DNA of 64,000 bases from CAZEQK01 sp964514395 (lineage in GTDB: Bacteria; Bacillota; Bacilli; Tepidibacillales; Tepidibacillaceae), in the NCBI GenBank assembly GCA_964514395.1, contig CAZEQK010000006.1, positions 50,098-114,097 on the forward strand. Direction: 5' to 3'. Every line of letters starts with the position of its first letter. The stretch's first letter is position 1. The position numbers were made by a program, and so were the translations under genes. The notes beneath the pieces are model-generated. The model made no database searches. It saw only the letters and a program-made list of their open reading frames with translations, and was not told the origin of the DNA. This document shows, in pieces, positions 15,791 through 24,871 of this stretch.

Positions 15791-16363
15791 TTATAGATCG
15801 TGCCACATAAATGGAGATCCTTTTTCTTTTGATGCAACTGTTATACCTACGGTTACCCCATGCCCTAAGGAAACGGAAACCTGACTTGGTATTTCTTTAA
15901 TCACTCCTGCAAGATAAAGGTTCTCAACCTTGGTTTCACCATTCCAGGCTACGTCCTTTATTGCTACTGCTCTTCCATTGGGTACTAAACCATTCGTTTT
16001 TTCTTCAAAATCAAAGGAAGAGAGCACATTTTTATTAACGTTTGTTGCAACAACAACATATTTTGCTTTATAGGTTCCTTGCTCTGTTTTTATTTCAAAG
16101 GAACCATCATCAAGCTTAACGATATCTGTTACGGTTTCCTCTTTAATCGTTCCACCAAATGTTTCAACCTGTTTTTTTGCATTACTTATCCAAGCAGTAC
16201 CCGAAATCCCCTCATGAATACCAGGTATATTTTGAACCTTACTGATTCGTTCTATTTGAGCTTTATTGTCGTCTAAAACTAAAGTATTTAGCTCTGCTTT
16301 TGCAGTAAAAATTGCAGCTGACAATCCTGCTACTCCTCCACCTACAATAATAACATCTGACAT
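15791..16363 (-). CDS. Thioredoxin-reductase-like FAD oxidoreductase without CxxC
   Basis: A 190-residue protein with an N-terminal FAD-binding GGGVAGLSAAIFTAKAEL and a C-terminal AGVIKEIPSQVSVSLGHG segment like the second FAD contact of thioredoxin reductases. It is far shorter than TrxB (~310 residues): the NADPH-binding domain with the redox CxxC is missing, yet the frame is intact. I chose ATG 16363, six bases after AGAGGTG, over GTG 16372. It sits 25 bases after the DUF1802 gene. Possible roles: flavoprotein reductase with another electron donor. Function unknown. Confidence 0.75.
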   Translation of the reverse strand: MSDVIIVGGGVAGLSAAIFTAKAELNTLVLDDNKAQIERISKVQNIPGIHEGISGTAWISNAKKQVETFGGTIKEETVTDIVKLDDGSFEIKTEQGTYKAKYVVVATNVNKNVLSSFDFEEKTNGLVPNGRAVAIKDVAWNGETKVENLYLAGVIKEIPSQVSVSLGHGVTVGITVASKEKGSPFMWHDL

Positions 16364-16388
16364 TCTATTCACCTCTTCAATTAATTTT

Positions 16389-16970
16389 TTACTTATTGAT
16401 GGTTGCTAATAATGTGTCAACCTGTCTATTAAATGCTTCATCAGAAATCACTGGCTCATAACTGACATCAGGAAGCTTCTCTTTCAGTTCAATCCATGAT
16501 TTACATCCATTATACTCGTCAAGAAGTTTTACATTTAAACTCTCTGATAGCTTATAAACTCTAACCATCAATAAATGGATAGGTTTATCCTTTTTCCAAT
16601 GTAATTTTGTTTCAGCAAAATTATCAGTCCAAATATGAAAGGTAGAAATACGCTTTAATTTTTCTTCATCTATTACCTCTATATCCTCTATTACTTCTGC
16701 AAAATAACTAATTTCTAGTTCTTTACTTTCTATATCTACTGTGTCATTCAATGTATCAATGAGAAAACGAAAATCTTCCTTTAATAACTCCTTTTTTTGG
16801 TGTAAATAGGTAGGAAAAAGATAAAAGCTCTTTTCTTGTAATTTAAAGTCCTTTGTTTCTTCATGAATGCCACCTTTTCTTAGTAGCATAACTTGTTCAC
16901 CTTTAGCTAATGCGTCAATTGTAACAGCCCATTCCTTTAGAGCTACGGAAATAGAAGGTTGTTTGGACAT
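16389..16970 (-). CDS. DUF1802 family protein
   Basis: 193 residues. The start VALKEWAVTIDALAKGEQVMLLRKGGIHE and the following FYLFPTYLHQ are hallmarks of DUF1802, a family of unknown function common in Bacillales and cyanobacteria. ATG 16970 has GGAGGGG upstream; an earlier in-frame start at 17009 would make that site coding. It probably forms an operon with the flavoprotein 25 bases downstream. Confidence 0.85.
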   Translation of the reverse strand: MSKQPSISVALKEWAVTIDALAKGEQVMLLRKGGIHEETKDFKLQEKSFYLFPTYLHQKKELLKEDFRFLIDTLNDTVDIESKELEISYFAEVIEDIEVIDEEKLKRISTFHIWTDNFAETKLHWKKDKPIHLLMVRVYKLSESLNVKLLDEYNGCKSWIELKEKLPDVSYEPVISDEAFNRQVDTLLATINK

Positions 16971-17050
16971 GGAAGATACCCCTCCTTTTTTATACAAATA
17001 TATTACCATATTTTTTATATTTTTATATATACTAAGTGTATAAACAAGTT

Positions 17051-17090
17051 AAAAAAATACCCCCCGTCTTTGACATGTCTGGTGGTATTA
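17051..17090 (-). terminator. Terminator of the WG-repeat gene
   Basis: On the minus strand AATACCACC pairs with GGGGGTATT and is followed by a run of seven T. Confidence 0.7.
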
Positions 17091-17109
17091 AAAACTATCA
17101 ACATATTTT

Positions 17110-17709
17110 TTAATTTGATACCTTTAATAATTCGCCATATACATTGATATAGGCTTTCTTCTTTCCTATTACAACTTTAGCTAATTTACCACTAAATGGA
17201 TAAGCATCTTCAAATTGTGGTTTAATGACGAATTCCCCATTTTTATTAATATATCCATATTTCCCCTGGTATTGAACAGCAGCCAGTCCAATCTCACTAA
17301 ATGAAAGTGCTAAATCTAATTTTGAAGAAATTATAAGTTTTGCTTTTGAATTAATAAAACCCTATTTATTTCCATATAGTTCTATCGCTGCTAATCCTTC
17401 ACTGAAATCGAAAGCAACATCGAATTACGGTTTTATAACAATCTTCCCCTTGGAATCTATATAACTATATTTGTCTCCTTCCCATATGGGATATAAGTCT
17501 GGATGTGTAAAGTTTATTGTATCTATATGTAATGCTTTTATTAACTCTTCTTGGGTTGGTTGTGGTTGTTTATCCTTCATTACAGGATATATATCTGGCA
17601 ATTTAATTTTTATTGAATCTATAAAATTAACTAATTCCATTTTAATCTGTTGCAATTGAATTGGTTGACTCCCTAAGTATATCGCTAATGCAATTACAAC
17701 TAAGAACAT
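17110..17709 (-). pseudogene. WG-repeat protein with two in-frame stops
   Basis: One 200-codon frame, without any frameshift, from ATG 17709 to TAA 17110-17112, broken by TAA at 17425-17427 and TAG at 17362-17364. It encodes a membrane anchor (VVIALAIYLGS), a linker, and WG (beta-hairpin) repeats such as YSYIDSKGKIVIKP, GFINSKAKLII and YGYINKNGEFVIKPQFEDA. The stops fall where the repeat pattern expects Q (CAA to TAA) and an aromatic residue (W or Y). WG-repeat proteins are surface-bound; exact function unknown. Confidence 0.85.
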
Positions 17710-17750
17710 TAGTGAATCTTTTCTTCCTATTTATTAATTAACTCCTTTCA

Positions 17751-17786
17751 GAAAAACCTACTTCCCCAAAAAAAAGAAAGTAGGTT
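17751..17786 (-). terminator. Terminator of the PspC-domain gene
   Basis: AACCTACTT / AAGTAGGTT stem followed by TTTTTC on the minus strand. Confidence 0.7.
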
Positions 17787-17804
17787 GCTGAAAAACATTT
17801 ACTA

Positions 17805-18245
17805 TTACTTATTTTTAATACCCTTCACTAAAATCCATGCACCAACTAGAATTAAGACCGTAGGTATGACAAATTTCTTTACTTCATAATAGTAGCTTCT
17901 TACATACAACCAGATAGGAATATTTCCTATTTGCTCTATTAAAAATATCGTACCAATTACGATAAGAACAATCCCCACTAAAGCAAAAACCTTTCTATTA
18001 CCGATGCTATCCTTAAAATCCTCGATACCATCATTCACTCTATTTTCCGAACTAATTTCATGATCACCTCTAGGTATGATAACTAAGGCAATAATATAGA
18101 TGATAAAAGCCATCCCAAAATTGATAAATAAGGCAAACAATAGATAAAGAAGTCTCATCCAAACTGGGTCAATTCTAAAATAATTTGCGATACCACCAAG
18201 TACTCCACCAAAGATTCTGTTTTTTGATCTAGTTAATCGATTCAT
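17805..18245 (-). CDS. PspC-domain membrane protein
   Basis: 146 residues. The N-terminal ~60 residues are a PspC domain (SKNRIFGGVLGGIANYFRID, then DPVWMRLLYLLFAL and VIIPRG). Two more helices follow (~92-112 and ~125-142). PspC proteins are envelope-stress membrane sensors or anchors. It is a single gene with its own terminator. Confidence 0.88.
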   Translation of the reverse strand: MNRLTRSKNRIFGGVLGGIANYFRIDPVWMRLLYLLFALFINFGMAFIIYIIALVIIPRGDHEISSENRVNDGIEDFKDSIGNRKVFALVGIVLIVIGTIFLIEQIGNIPIWLYVRSYYYEVKKFVIPTVLILVGAWILVKGIKNK

Positions 18246-18357
18246 ATGTCATCACTCCTACTATATATTGTATCTATTCTTCTCTTTTTATTAATATTCC
18301 TCCAAATTTTATCATATTCTATTGGTTAAAAAAATAAAACCTGAAAATCACATAAGT

Positions 18358-18397
18358 AAAGGGCACCTCAATATATGTTGAAGTACCCTTTATTTTT
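18358..18397. terminator. Terminator of the pseudo-HtrA gene
   Basis: AAAGGG...TCAA / TTGA...CCCTTT hairpin just after the 18408 stop; the clearer T run is on the plus-strand side. Confidence 0.55.
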
Positions 18398-18407
18398 ACT
18401 AGCTTAA

Positions 18408-19883
18408 TTATTCTCCTGTATACCAATCATATGTACTTGCATTGACTGGAATATCAATACTAATAATCTTATGTTTAATGATCCAGTATTGATGAACATC
18501 ATCATATACGATGTCCTCAGGTGCTGCTATGGCAGAAGGATCTGTATTAGAAATAGTCCAAGTAGTTATGGTTAAACTTGTGTGCTTATCAGGATATAAG
18601 TTATAAAGAACGTATGCCATCTCATCAACCCATGCTTGGACATCTGCTTCCACGTTTACATAGGCATTTTTATAAGAGGCATAGGTTTGATCAGAAATTT
18701 TACCATCAATATTTATCGTACCATCCTTTGCTTCGGTTACCGTATAGGAATCGATACTAAAGACTCCATTAGCTGTAAGGATTTCTCGTAATTGTTGATT
18801 ATTCAATCCAGCTTGTAACTCAGCTATTGAATTTGGTAAAGTACTTTCATATACTTTTTTAGCAAAGGTAGCTAAAATGCTATCAAACTTTAATGATAAA
18901 ATATTTTTCACCCAGTTTGAAATATGATCAATAGAAATAGCTACATTACTATTACCATTTACAGTTGTTGAGATTCCTATTAACTCCCCATACATATTAA
19001 ACAAAGCTTGCCCATTTGTCTGCATGAGATTTGTTGAAGAGATATAAACATCATTTACTCCATTATTACTAGAGAAACTTTGGATAGTTCCCTCTAATGA
19101 CTTGACGGAAAAACCATCTGGATTACTAATTGCAAGTACTTTATCGTTAACTTTTAAGTTTTTTGGCGAATCGATCGTAACCTGTTTATAAAGTAAGTTT
19201 TGCTTCGTTTTAATAATAGCTAGGTCAGTATTTTTGTCATATGCAACTACGCCTTCAACATCATAAATGTTGCCATCATTTGTTGTAATGGTTACTAGTG
19301 ATGCATCACTTACTACATGATAATTAGTTAAAATCAAGCCATCCTTTAGAATAACCCCGTCACCACTTTTTGTATCTGTTTCGATATAGACCACTCGATT
19401 AGAGTTTTGTTTCATGATATCAGCTGTTGTGAGTACTTTTTTCTGTACTGTCTTAGGGCTTGTAATATAGATCGTTTTGGTTGTTCCATCCCATCGAACT
19501 GCAGCACCTAAAGCTTCGCTGACAAAACGTAGTGGAACCATTGTACTACCGTTCACAATCACTGCCTTCTGATCAAGTGTGATACTTTTACCATTAACAG
19601 TCGCATTCGTTTTATTTATGGTTATTTCTATTTTAATACTTCCTTTTGCTGCGATGATACTTTTCGTTTTACTGTTCCACGTGACCCCTGCACCCAATGA
19701 TTCAAAGATACCCCTCATTGGTACAAGTGTATGACCATTTTGGATAACAGGTGGTTGAGTAAATGTCTTTTGAGAACTATCTATGACAACCTTTATTGCT
19801 CCTGCTGCTTGGACCATACCACCCAAATTAATTACAGAAAGAAACATGAATATAGCAATTATTACGATAGATATTTTTTTCAT
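18408..19883 (-). CDS. Secreted CuAO-N domain plus degenerate HtrA-like protease
   Basis: 491 residues: signal peptide (1-26, VQAAG), a stalk-type copper-amine-oxidase N-terminal-like domain in two halves (residues ~30-142, LVPMRGIFESLGAGVTW and MVPLRFVSEALGAAVRW), then a trypsin fold (~165-330). The catalytic His (TNYHVVSDA) and Asp (NTDLAIIK) are there, but where HtrA has GNSGGPLFN this has QTNGQALFN, so the nucleophile Ser is Asn. It is probably a non-catalytic, binding protein. The C-terminal ~150 residues are unassigned. No PDZ domain. Confidence 0.82.
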   Translation of the reverse strand: MKKISIVIIAIFMFLSVINLGGMVQAAGAIKVVIDSSQKTFTQPPVIQNGHTLVPMRGIFESLGAGVTWNSKTKSIIAAKGSIKIEITINKTNATVNGKSITLDQKAVIVNGSTMVPLRFVSEALGAAVRWDGTTKTIYITSPKTVQKKVLTTADIMKQNSNRVVYIETDTKSGDGVILKDGLILTNYHVVSDASLVTITTNDGNIYDVEGVVAYDKNTDLAIIKTKQNLLYKQVTIDSPKNLKVNDKVLAISNPDGFSVKSLEGTIQSFSSNNGVNDVYISSTNLMQTNGQALFNMYGELIGISTTVNGNSNVAISIDHISNWVKNILSLKFDSILATFAKKVYESTLPNSIAELQAGLNNQQLREILTANGVFSIDSYTVTEAKDGTINIDGKISDQTYASYKNAYVNVEADVQAWVDEMAYVLYNLYPDKHTSLTITTWTISNTDPSAIAAPEDIVYDDVHQYWIIKHKIISIDIPVNASTYDWYTGE

Positions 19884-19969
19884 TATGAAACCTCCAGACT
19901 ATTTATACTGCTATTTTCTATAATTAATTCGACAAAAACCACTAAATTCCTTTGAAAAAAATATAGATA

Positions 19970-19999
19970 AAAAGTTGCATTTATCTCATGCAACTTTTT
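19970..19999. terminator. Terminator of the M48 protease gene
   Basis: AAAAGTTGCAT / ATGCAACTTTTT stem with a 7-base loop, T runs on both strands. Confidence 0.85.
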
Positions 20000-20007
20000 A
20001 TCTATTC

Positions 20008-21258
20008 TTAATTTGAATGATTTATGGTATAAAGTCTTTCAACCATTGTTGGGTGAGTATAGAGAAATATTTTTACCAATTTTGGTGGATTTGGCTCAAC
20101 AAGACTGTCTACAGCTAGCTTTTGAAATGCGGAAGTAGCTGCCTCTTTATTATGGGTCATCTTTATACCATAAGCATCTGCCGCTCTTTCTGAAGCTCTT
20201 GATACAGTATTTTCAATTGGTGCCACAGCGAATGTCAATACAGACAGTATAAGTAGAATAAGTGGCAAGGAGTTTATCTCTCCTATTTTTTTTATTCCCC
20301 AATAATCGCCATACCGCATGATAAGCCAATGCAGAAGCTTATAACCTATGTAGAAAAGGAAAAACGATGAAAGAATAGTTCCAAAAAGCATCCAATATAT
20401 ATGGTGATAGACATAGTGACCCATTTCATGTGCCATAATAAACAGGATTTCATCCTTATTTAATTTTTCTAAGGTGGTATCCCACAGTACAATCCTTGCA
20501 TTTGAGCCTATACCTGTTACATAAGCATTCATTGCTGTTGTCTTTTTTGACATATTCACCTGATAAACTTGATTTGTTGGAATATTTGCCTTTTTTGCAA
20601 TTGCTAATATATCCTGTTTTAATTCTTGATTTTGCAATGGTTGAAATTCATTAAATATTGGATCAATGATGACAGGCTGAACAAAGTAAACAAATATGGT
20701 CAATGGAATGGATATCAACCAAAAATAAAACCACCATCTCTTTTGAGATTTTCTAATGATGGTATATAGTAGCCAGACAACCGGTACATTTATAATAAAA
20801 TCAACGAGGAAGCTCTTCCCTTTATCCCATAACCACAGATTAAATGGCTGAATATTAATCCCATAGTCTCTCGAAACTTTATATGAATAATACTGTAATG
20901 GAAACATAAGCAGTGCAATGAGTAAATTCATTAATAATACAAAGATTGCAGATTGTATGAACAATGATTTTTTACTAAATTTTTTTGCGACAACGATAAA
21001 GCTTGTTGAAAATCCAAAGCCTAGAATAATAAGATATATCGCCCATTCAAAGGGAACTCCTATAAAAAATAATAGATCCTTTATTCTCGAATAAATGGTT
21101 GCTTGATGTAATTGAGCTTGTGTCATAAATGTACTTGGATCTGCAGGGCCATTTACATATGCGTGTGGTAATGCTTGATTGATATGAAATAGATAGAACG
21201 CCATAAATACCCCATAAATCATAAAGAAAATAACAAAACCTATGTAAAATTTTTTCAA
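20008..21258 (-). CDS. M48 (Ste24-like) membrane zinc metalloprotease
   Basis: 416 residues with multiple transmembrane helices in the N-terminal half and the zinc site AHEMGHYVYHH near residue 275, followed by the third-ligand region ASERAADAYG. The layout matches the Ste24/CAAX-protease branch of M48 rather than the shorter HtpX. It probably acts in membrane-protein quality control, as inferred from the family. It is monocistronic between two terminators. Confidence 0.9.
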   Translation of the reverse strand: MKKFYIGFVIFFMIYGVFMAFYLFHINQALPHAYVNGPADPSTFMTQAQLHQATIYSRIKDLLFFIGVPFEWAIYLIILGFGFSTSFIVVAKKFSKKSLFIQSAIFVLLMNLLIALLMFPLQYYSYKVSRDYGINIQPFNLWLWDKGKSFLVDFIINVPVVWLLYTIIRKSQKRWWFYFWLISIPLTIFVYFVQPVIIDPIFNEFQPLQNQELKQDILAIAKKANIPTNQVYQVNMSKKTTAMNAYVTGIGSNARIVLWDTTLEKLNKDEILFIMAHEMGHYVYHHIYWMLFGTILSSFFLFYIGYKLLHWLIMRYGDYWGIKKIGEINSLPLILLILSVLTFAVAPIENTVSRASERAADAYGIKMTHNKEAATSAFQKLAVDSLVEPNPPKLVKIFLYTHPTMVERLYTINHSN

Positions 21259-21312
21259 GCTTATCCCTCCATTCTCTTTCTTCTATTTATATGCAATTAT
21301 TATACAAATAAC

Positions 21313-21350
21313 TAAAAAAAATAACCCCCCAAAAATTTTGGGGGATTATT
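21313..21350 (-). terminator. Terminator of the met operon
   Basis: On the minus strand AATAATCCCCC pairs with GGGGGGTTATT, followed by a run of T. Confidence 0.85.
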
Positions 21351-21376
21351 ACAAATTACTTTCTTCATCCTTTTAT

Positions 21377-22189
21377 TTAAAATGCTGGAACGATGGCGCC
21401 TTTATATTTATCTTCAATAAACTTTCTCACTTTTTCAGAGGTTAATGCTTTTGCTAATTTTTTAATACTCTCTTTATCCTTATCTTCTTTTCTTACCGCT
21501 AAAATATTTGCATAGGGTGAATTAGAATCTTCAATGACTAAGGCATCTTTTGTTGGGTTTAAATTACCCTGTAAAGCAAAATTGGTATTAATGACAGAAA
21601 TATCAACATCCTCTAAAGATCTAGGTAACATAGGAGCATTTAATGGTGTGATTTTAAGATTCTTTTTATTTTCGACAATATCTTGTATAGTTCCTTTAAT
21701 GGATGTACCATCTTTTAATTTTATTAATCCCGCATTTTCAAGTAATGCTAATGCCCTTCCCATATTGGAAGGATCATTAGGGATTGAAACCCTAGCTCCA
21801 TTCTTTAACTCAGAAAGATCTTTTATTTTCTTTGAATATATTCCCATCGGTTCAATATGAATCTTAGCAATATAGGTTAAATTTGTAATTCCTCTTTCCT
21901 TTGTAAAGGATTCAAAATAAGGGATATGTTGAAAATAATTAGCATCAATTTCCCCATCCGCTAATTGAATATTTGGTTGTACATAATCATCGTACTCCAC
22001 AATTTCTAAATGTACACCTTCTTTTTCTAGATCAGACTTAATTTCTCTTAAAATTTCAGCATGTGGTACTGATGTTGCCCCTACTTTTAACGTTACTACA
22101 CTGCTGTTAGTACCAGATGATTGTGTGCCACAAGCGGCAAAACCTATACTAATAATTGCGATTAATACGACTAGAACTATTTTTTTCAT
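21377..22189 (-). CDS. metQ: MetQ, methionine ABC transporter lipoprotein
   Basis: A 270-residue NlpA/MetQ-family substrate-binding lipoprotein. The lipobox is IGFAACG (Cys ~20); KVGATSVPHAEIL is the family start of the mature domain, and EYDDYVQPN, DANYFQHIPYF and SIPNDPSNMGRAL are typical. It binds D/L-methionine outside the membrane and delivers it to MetI. Last gene of metNIQ. Confidence 0.95.
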   Translation of the reverse strand: MKKIVLVVLIAIISIGFAACGTQSSGTNSSVVTLKVGATSVPHAEILREIKSDLEKEGVHLEIVEYDDYVQPNIQLADGEIDANYFQHIPYFESFTKERGITNLTYIAKIHIEPMGIYSKKIKDLSELKNGARVSIPNDPSNMGRALALLENAGLIKLKDGTSIKGTIQDIVENKKNLKITPLNAPMLPRSLEDVDISVINTNFALQGNLNPTKDALVIEDSNSPYANILAVRKEDKDKESIKKLAKALTSEKVRKFIEDKYKGAIVPAF

Positions 22190-22208
22190 GTTAAGTCCAC
22201 TCCCTTTT

Positions 22209-22865
22209 TTATTTTTTATCTATCCTTCTAGAGAATAAATCTCCAGATGATTGAACAATCTGAACTAAAACTAGTAAAACGATAGTGGTAACAATCATGA
22301 CAGGTGTATTATAAAGATTGTACCCATAAATGATTGCCATATTTCCTAATCCACCTCCTCCAACAACACCTGCCATTGCTGAATAACTGATTAAGGCGAC
22401 AATTGTAACAGTTATACCAGATAAAATTGAAGGTAAGGATTCTGGTAAATATACTTTTTTCACAATTTGAAATACCGAAGCTCCCATCGATATAGCTGCT
22501 TCAATAACACCTTTTTCTACTTCTCTCAAGGATGTCTCAACTAGTCTAGCAAAAAATGGTGCAGCACCTACTATTAATGGAATCGTAGCGGCAGTTGGTC
22601 CTATTGATGTACCAACAATTTTTCGTGTGAAAGGCATTAATAAAACAATTAATATAATAAACGGAACAGAACGAAAGATATTTACAATAATACCTAATAC
22701 CTTATTTATCAAAGCATTTTCTTTTAATTGTCCTTTATCTGTAAGTACAAGTAAAATACCAAGAGGCGTACCGATTAATACAGTAAATACTCCAGAGATA
22801 CCAACCATAAACAGGGTCTCTAAGGTTGCTTGTATTAACTGTTGAAATTCACTATAGCTAAGCAT
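22209..22865 (-). CDS. metI: MetI, methionine ABC transporter permease
   Basis: A 218-residue permease with five helices and the EAA loop (EAAISMGASVFQIVKKVYLPESLPSI split over residues ~135-160) that contacts the ATPase. It overlaps metN by eight bases and precedes metQ by 19. Confidence 0.95.
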   Translation of the reverse strand: MLSYSEFQQLIQATLETLFMVGISGVFTVLIGTPLGILLVLTDKGQLKENALINKVLGIIVNIFRSVPFIILIVLLMPFTRKIVGTSIGPTAATIPLIVGAAPFFARLVETSLREVEKGVIEAAISMGASVFQIVKKVYLPESLPSILSGITVTIVALISYSAMAGVVGGGGLGNMAIIYGYNLYNTPVMIVTTIVLLVLVQIVQSSGDLFSRRIDKK

Positions 22866-23877
22866 AATTGATCACCTCCACTTCTACTCCAACATTTTCT
22901 AAATATTCTATAGAAGCTATTAAGTTTTGTTGATCTGCATTTATCTCTATATAAAGTGTCCCATATATAGCATCTTGGACACGTTCTATAGTCCCCTCTA
23001 AAATATTCACCTCAATATCAAAGGTTTTCATCCACCTACTAATAATTGGTTGATTTGCACTTTCATTCATAAAGTTACATTTTATCAATTGCTTGGTATT
23101 ATCTTTGATTCCTTCTGCTATATGTTTTTCTCTATGATAAGGAAATACCTGTTTAACAAAGTCCTTTGTTATTTGTTCTTTAGGATGAGTGAAAACGTCA
23201 AGTACAGGTCCTGTTTCTATTGTTTCTCCTTCAGAAATAATAGCCACTTTGTCACATATCTTTTGGATGACATGCATCTCATGGGTAATCAAAACAATGG
23301 TAATACCTAATCTCTTATTAATATCTTTTAGTAGTTCAAGAATAGAATCAGTAGTGTTTGGATCTAAGGCTGATGTAGCCTCATCACTTAAAAGTACCGT
23401 AGGCCGATTTGCTAGTGCTCTTGCTATACCCACCCTCTGCTTTTGACCACCACTTAATTCAGATGGATAGACTTCCTTTAAATCTGTTAAACCAACTAGA
23501 TCCATCAATTCCTCTACCCTTACATCTATTTCTTCCTTTGGTACACCTGCTATTTCTAATGGTAATGCAATGTTTCCCTTGACTGAACGAGACCACAACA
23601 GATTAAAATGTTGAAAAATCATCCCGATTTGCTGTCTTGCCTTCCGAAGATCTCCAGCTGTTAATAGATCAATTCTTTGATTATTAACCCATATTTCCCC
23701 CTCTGTAGGCTTTTCTAACAAATTGATTAACCGAATCAATGTACTCTTACCTGCCCCACTGTATCCGATAATCCCAAATATTTCCCCCTGATGTACCTCT
23801 AAATCAATTTTATTTAAAGCGGTTACTTTCCTCTTTTTTGTTTGATAGATTTTTTTAATATGCTTAAGCTTAATCAA
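22858..23877 (-). CDS. metN: MetN, methionine ABC transporter ATPase
   Basis: 339 residues: ABC domain with Walker A GYSGAGKST (~38-46), signature LSGGQKQR (~141), Walker B VLLSDEATSALDP, then a C-terminal NIL domain (~260-339) that senses internal methionine and inhibits transport. It begins with TTG 23877, with GGGAG upstream. First gene after the SAM riboswitch. Confidence 0.95.
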   Translation of the reverse strand: MIKLKHIKKIYQTKKRKVTALNKIDLEVHQGEIFGIIGYSGAGKSTLIRLINLLEKPTEGEIWVNNQRIDLLTAGDLRKARQQIGMIFQHFNLLWSRSVKGNIALPLEIAGVPKEEIDVRVEELMDLVGLTDLKEVYPSELSGGQKQRVGIARALANRPTVLLSDEATSALDPNTTDSILELLKDINKRLGITIVLITHEMHVIQKICDKVAIISEGETIETGPVLDVFTHPKEQITKDFVKQVFPYHREKHIAEGIKDNTKQLIKCNFMNESANQPIISRWMKTFDIEVNILEGTIERVQDAIYGTLYIEINADQQNLIASIEYLENVGVEVEVINYA

Positions 23878-23930
23878 TCAAAATCAACTCCCATTAATAT
23901 TCAGACACTCAATTCGTGTTTATAAAACAC

Positions 23931-24100
23931 AAAAAATCCCTTCTGAAAAAATCAGAAAGGATCAATATGTAAGAAACCCTTCCCCTCATCTTTCAGAACA
24001 TAAAGTCCTGCAGGAATTGGCACCTTATCATATGATAAATATGATTGGTTGCCGGGCTTCATCGGGCCAGTCCCTCCACCTCTCTAGATAAGAGAACTTA
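23931..24100 (-). promoter_or_regulatory. SAM-I (S-box) riboswitch with terminator
   Basis: On the minus strand the aptamer runs from about 24097 to 23979: P1 TTCTCTTATC pairs with GATGAGGGGAA, and conserved GAGGGACTGGCCCGATGAAG then CCCGGCAACC, GGTGCCAATTCC and GAAAGATGAG are all seen. A terminator (ATCCTTTCTGA / TCAGAAGGGAT then TTTTTT) lies at 23931-23962. Binding of S-adenosylmethionine favours the terminator and turns off metNIQ. Confidence 0.96.
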
Positions 24101-24147
24101 TTTAGAAATTTAACGTATTAAATTAGTAAAAAAAAACTCATGAAGCA

Positions 24148-24177
24148 ATATTAACACCATGATAATCTTCATGTCAA
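24148..24177 (-). promoter_or_regulatory. Promoter of the SAM riboswitch-met operon
   Basis: Minus-strand TTGACA (24172-24177), 18 bases, TAATAT (24148-24153), about 50 bases before the aptamer. Confidence 0.6.
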
Positions 24178-24217
24178 CAGAGAAATAATTGGAAAATGCA
24201 AAAAATCATATATCCAA

Positions 24218-24673
24218 TCAAATAGCAGATACCTTCTTTGATCTTCTTGAAATAAAATTTATTTTTTTTGACATCAGGTACAATTGCTTTGTCGATTTAC
24301 TTTTTATTATAACTTTTTTAGTTCCCATCATTTCCTTATAGCAGCTAATAGTCAATTTATTTGGTTCATACTTTACTGATTCAATTGCTTTAGCAGGTAG
24401 CTCTAGGTATCTTTGGTTGACATCCAAAAAACCGATAAAAAGACTTTTACTATAAACAACGATATCCATATTTCCTAAAAACCGTTGATAATCATTAAGC
24501 ATCTCAGATATTTTTCCCTTATATAATATAAAATCAAAACCGTCATTATGAAGAGTAATAACCTTTGTATTTATTTTTTTATTATTTTTTGGTTTTTCGA
24601 TAAAAAAATAATATGCCAATACAATAGTCAAAAGAATGAAAAAGCTACTGATGAACAATGCGGCAATATTCAT
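24218..24673 (-). CDS. Unknown membrane-anchored protein
   Basis: 151 residues: one N-terminal transmembrane helix (~4-24, LFISSFFILLTIVLAYYFFI) followed by a basic cytoplasmic-type domain with beta-strand pattern (FDFILYKGKI, DIVVYSKSLFIGFLDV) reminiscent of a PH-like fold, but I do not recognise the family. Single gene upstream of the met promoter. Confidence 0.65.
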   Translation of the reverse strand: MNIAALFISSFFILLTIVLAYYFFIEKPKNNKKINTKVITLHNDGFDFILYKGKISEMLNDYQRFLGNMDIVVYSKSLFIGFLDVNQRYLELPAKAIESVKYEPNKLTISCYKEMMGTKKVIIKSKSTKQLYLMSKKINFISRRSKKVSAI

Positions 24674-24830
24674 TTTTTTTCACTCCATTCCTATAATTAC
24701 ATAACTACAAGTATTTATTTCTATTTTTGAACAAGAATAAACATGAAATATACGATTTTGCATGTACTTCTACTTTTCCCTTATTTAAACGGCATTATTC
24801 TTACATAAAAACTCCCATTCATTAAAAATT

Positions 24831-24865
24831 AAAAATGCGATTTCCTATAAGGAAACCGCATTTTT
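24831..24865. terminator. Terminator after the zinc-finger-like gene
   Basis: AAAATGCG-ATTTCC / GGAAA-CCGCATTTTT hairpin downstream of 24872 on the minus strand. Confidence 0.85.
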
Positions 24866-24871
24866 ATCATG

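Noticed and set aside
17362..17364. TAG in the WG-repeat gene as recoded pyrrolysine
   Set aside because: A TAA also interrupts the same frame and no recoding signal or pyl genes are visible; simple decay fits better.
23931..24100. T-box leader for the met operon
   Set aside because: The conserved T-box bulge sequence is missing, while all S-box elements are present.
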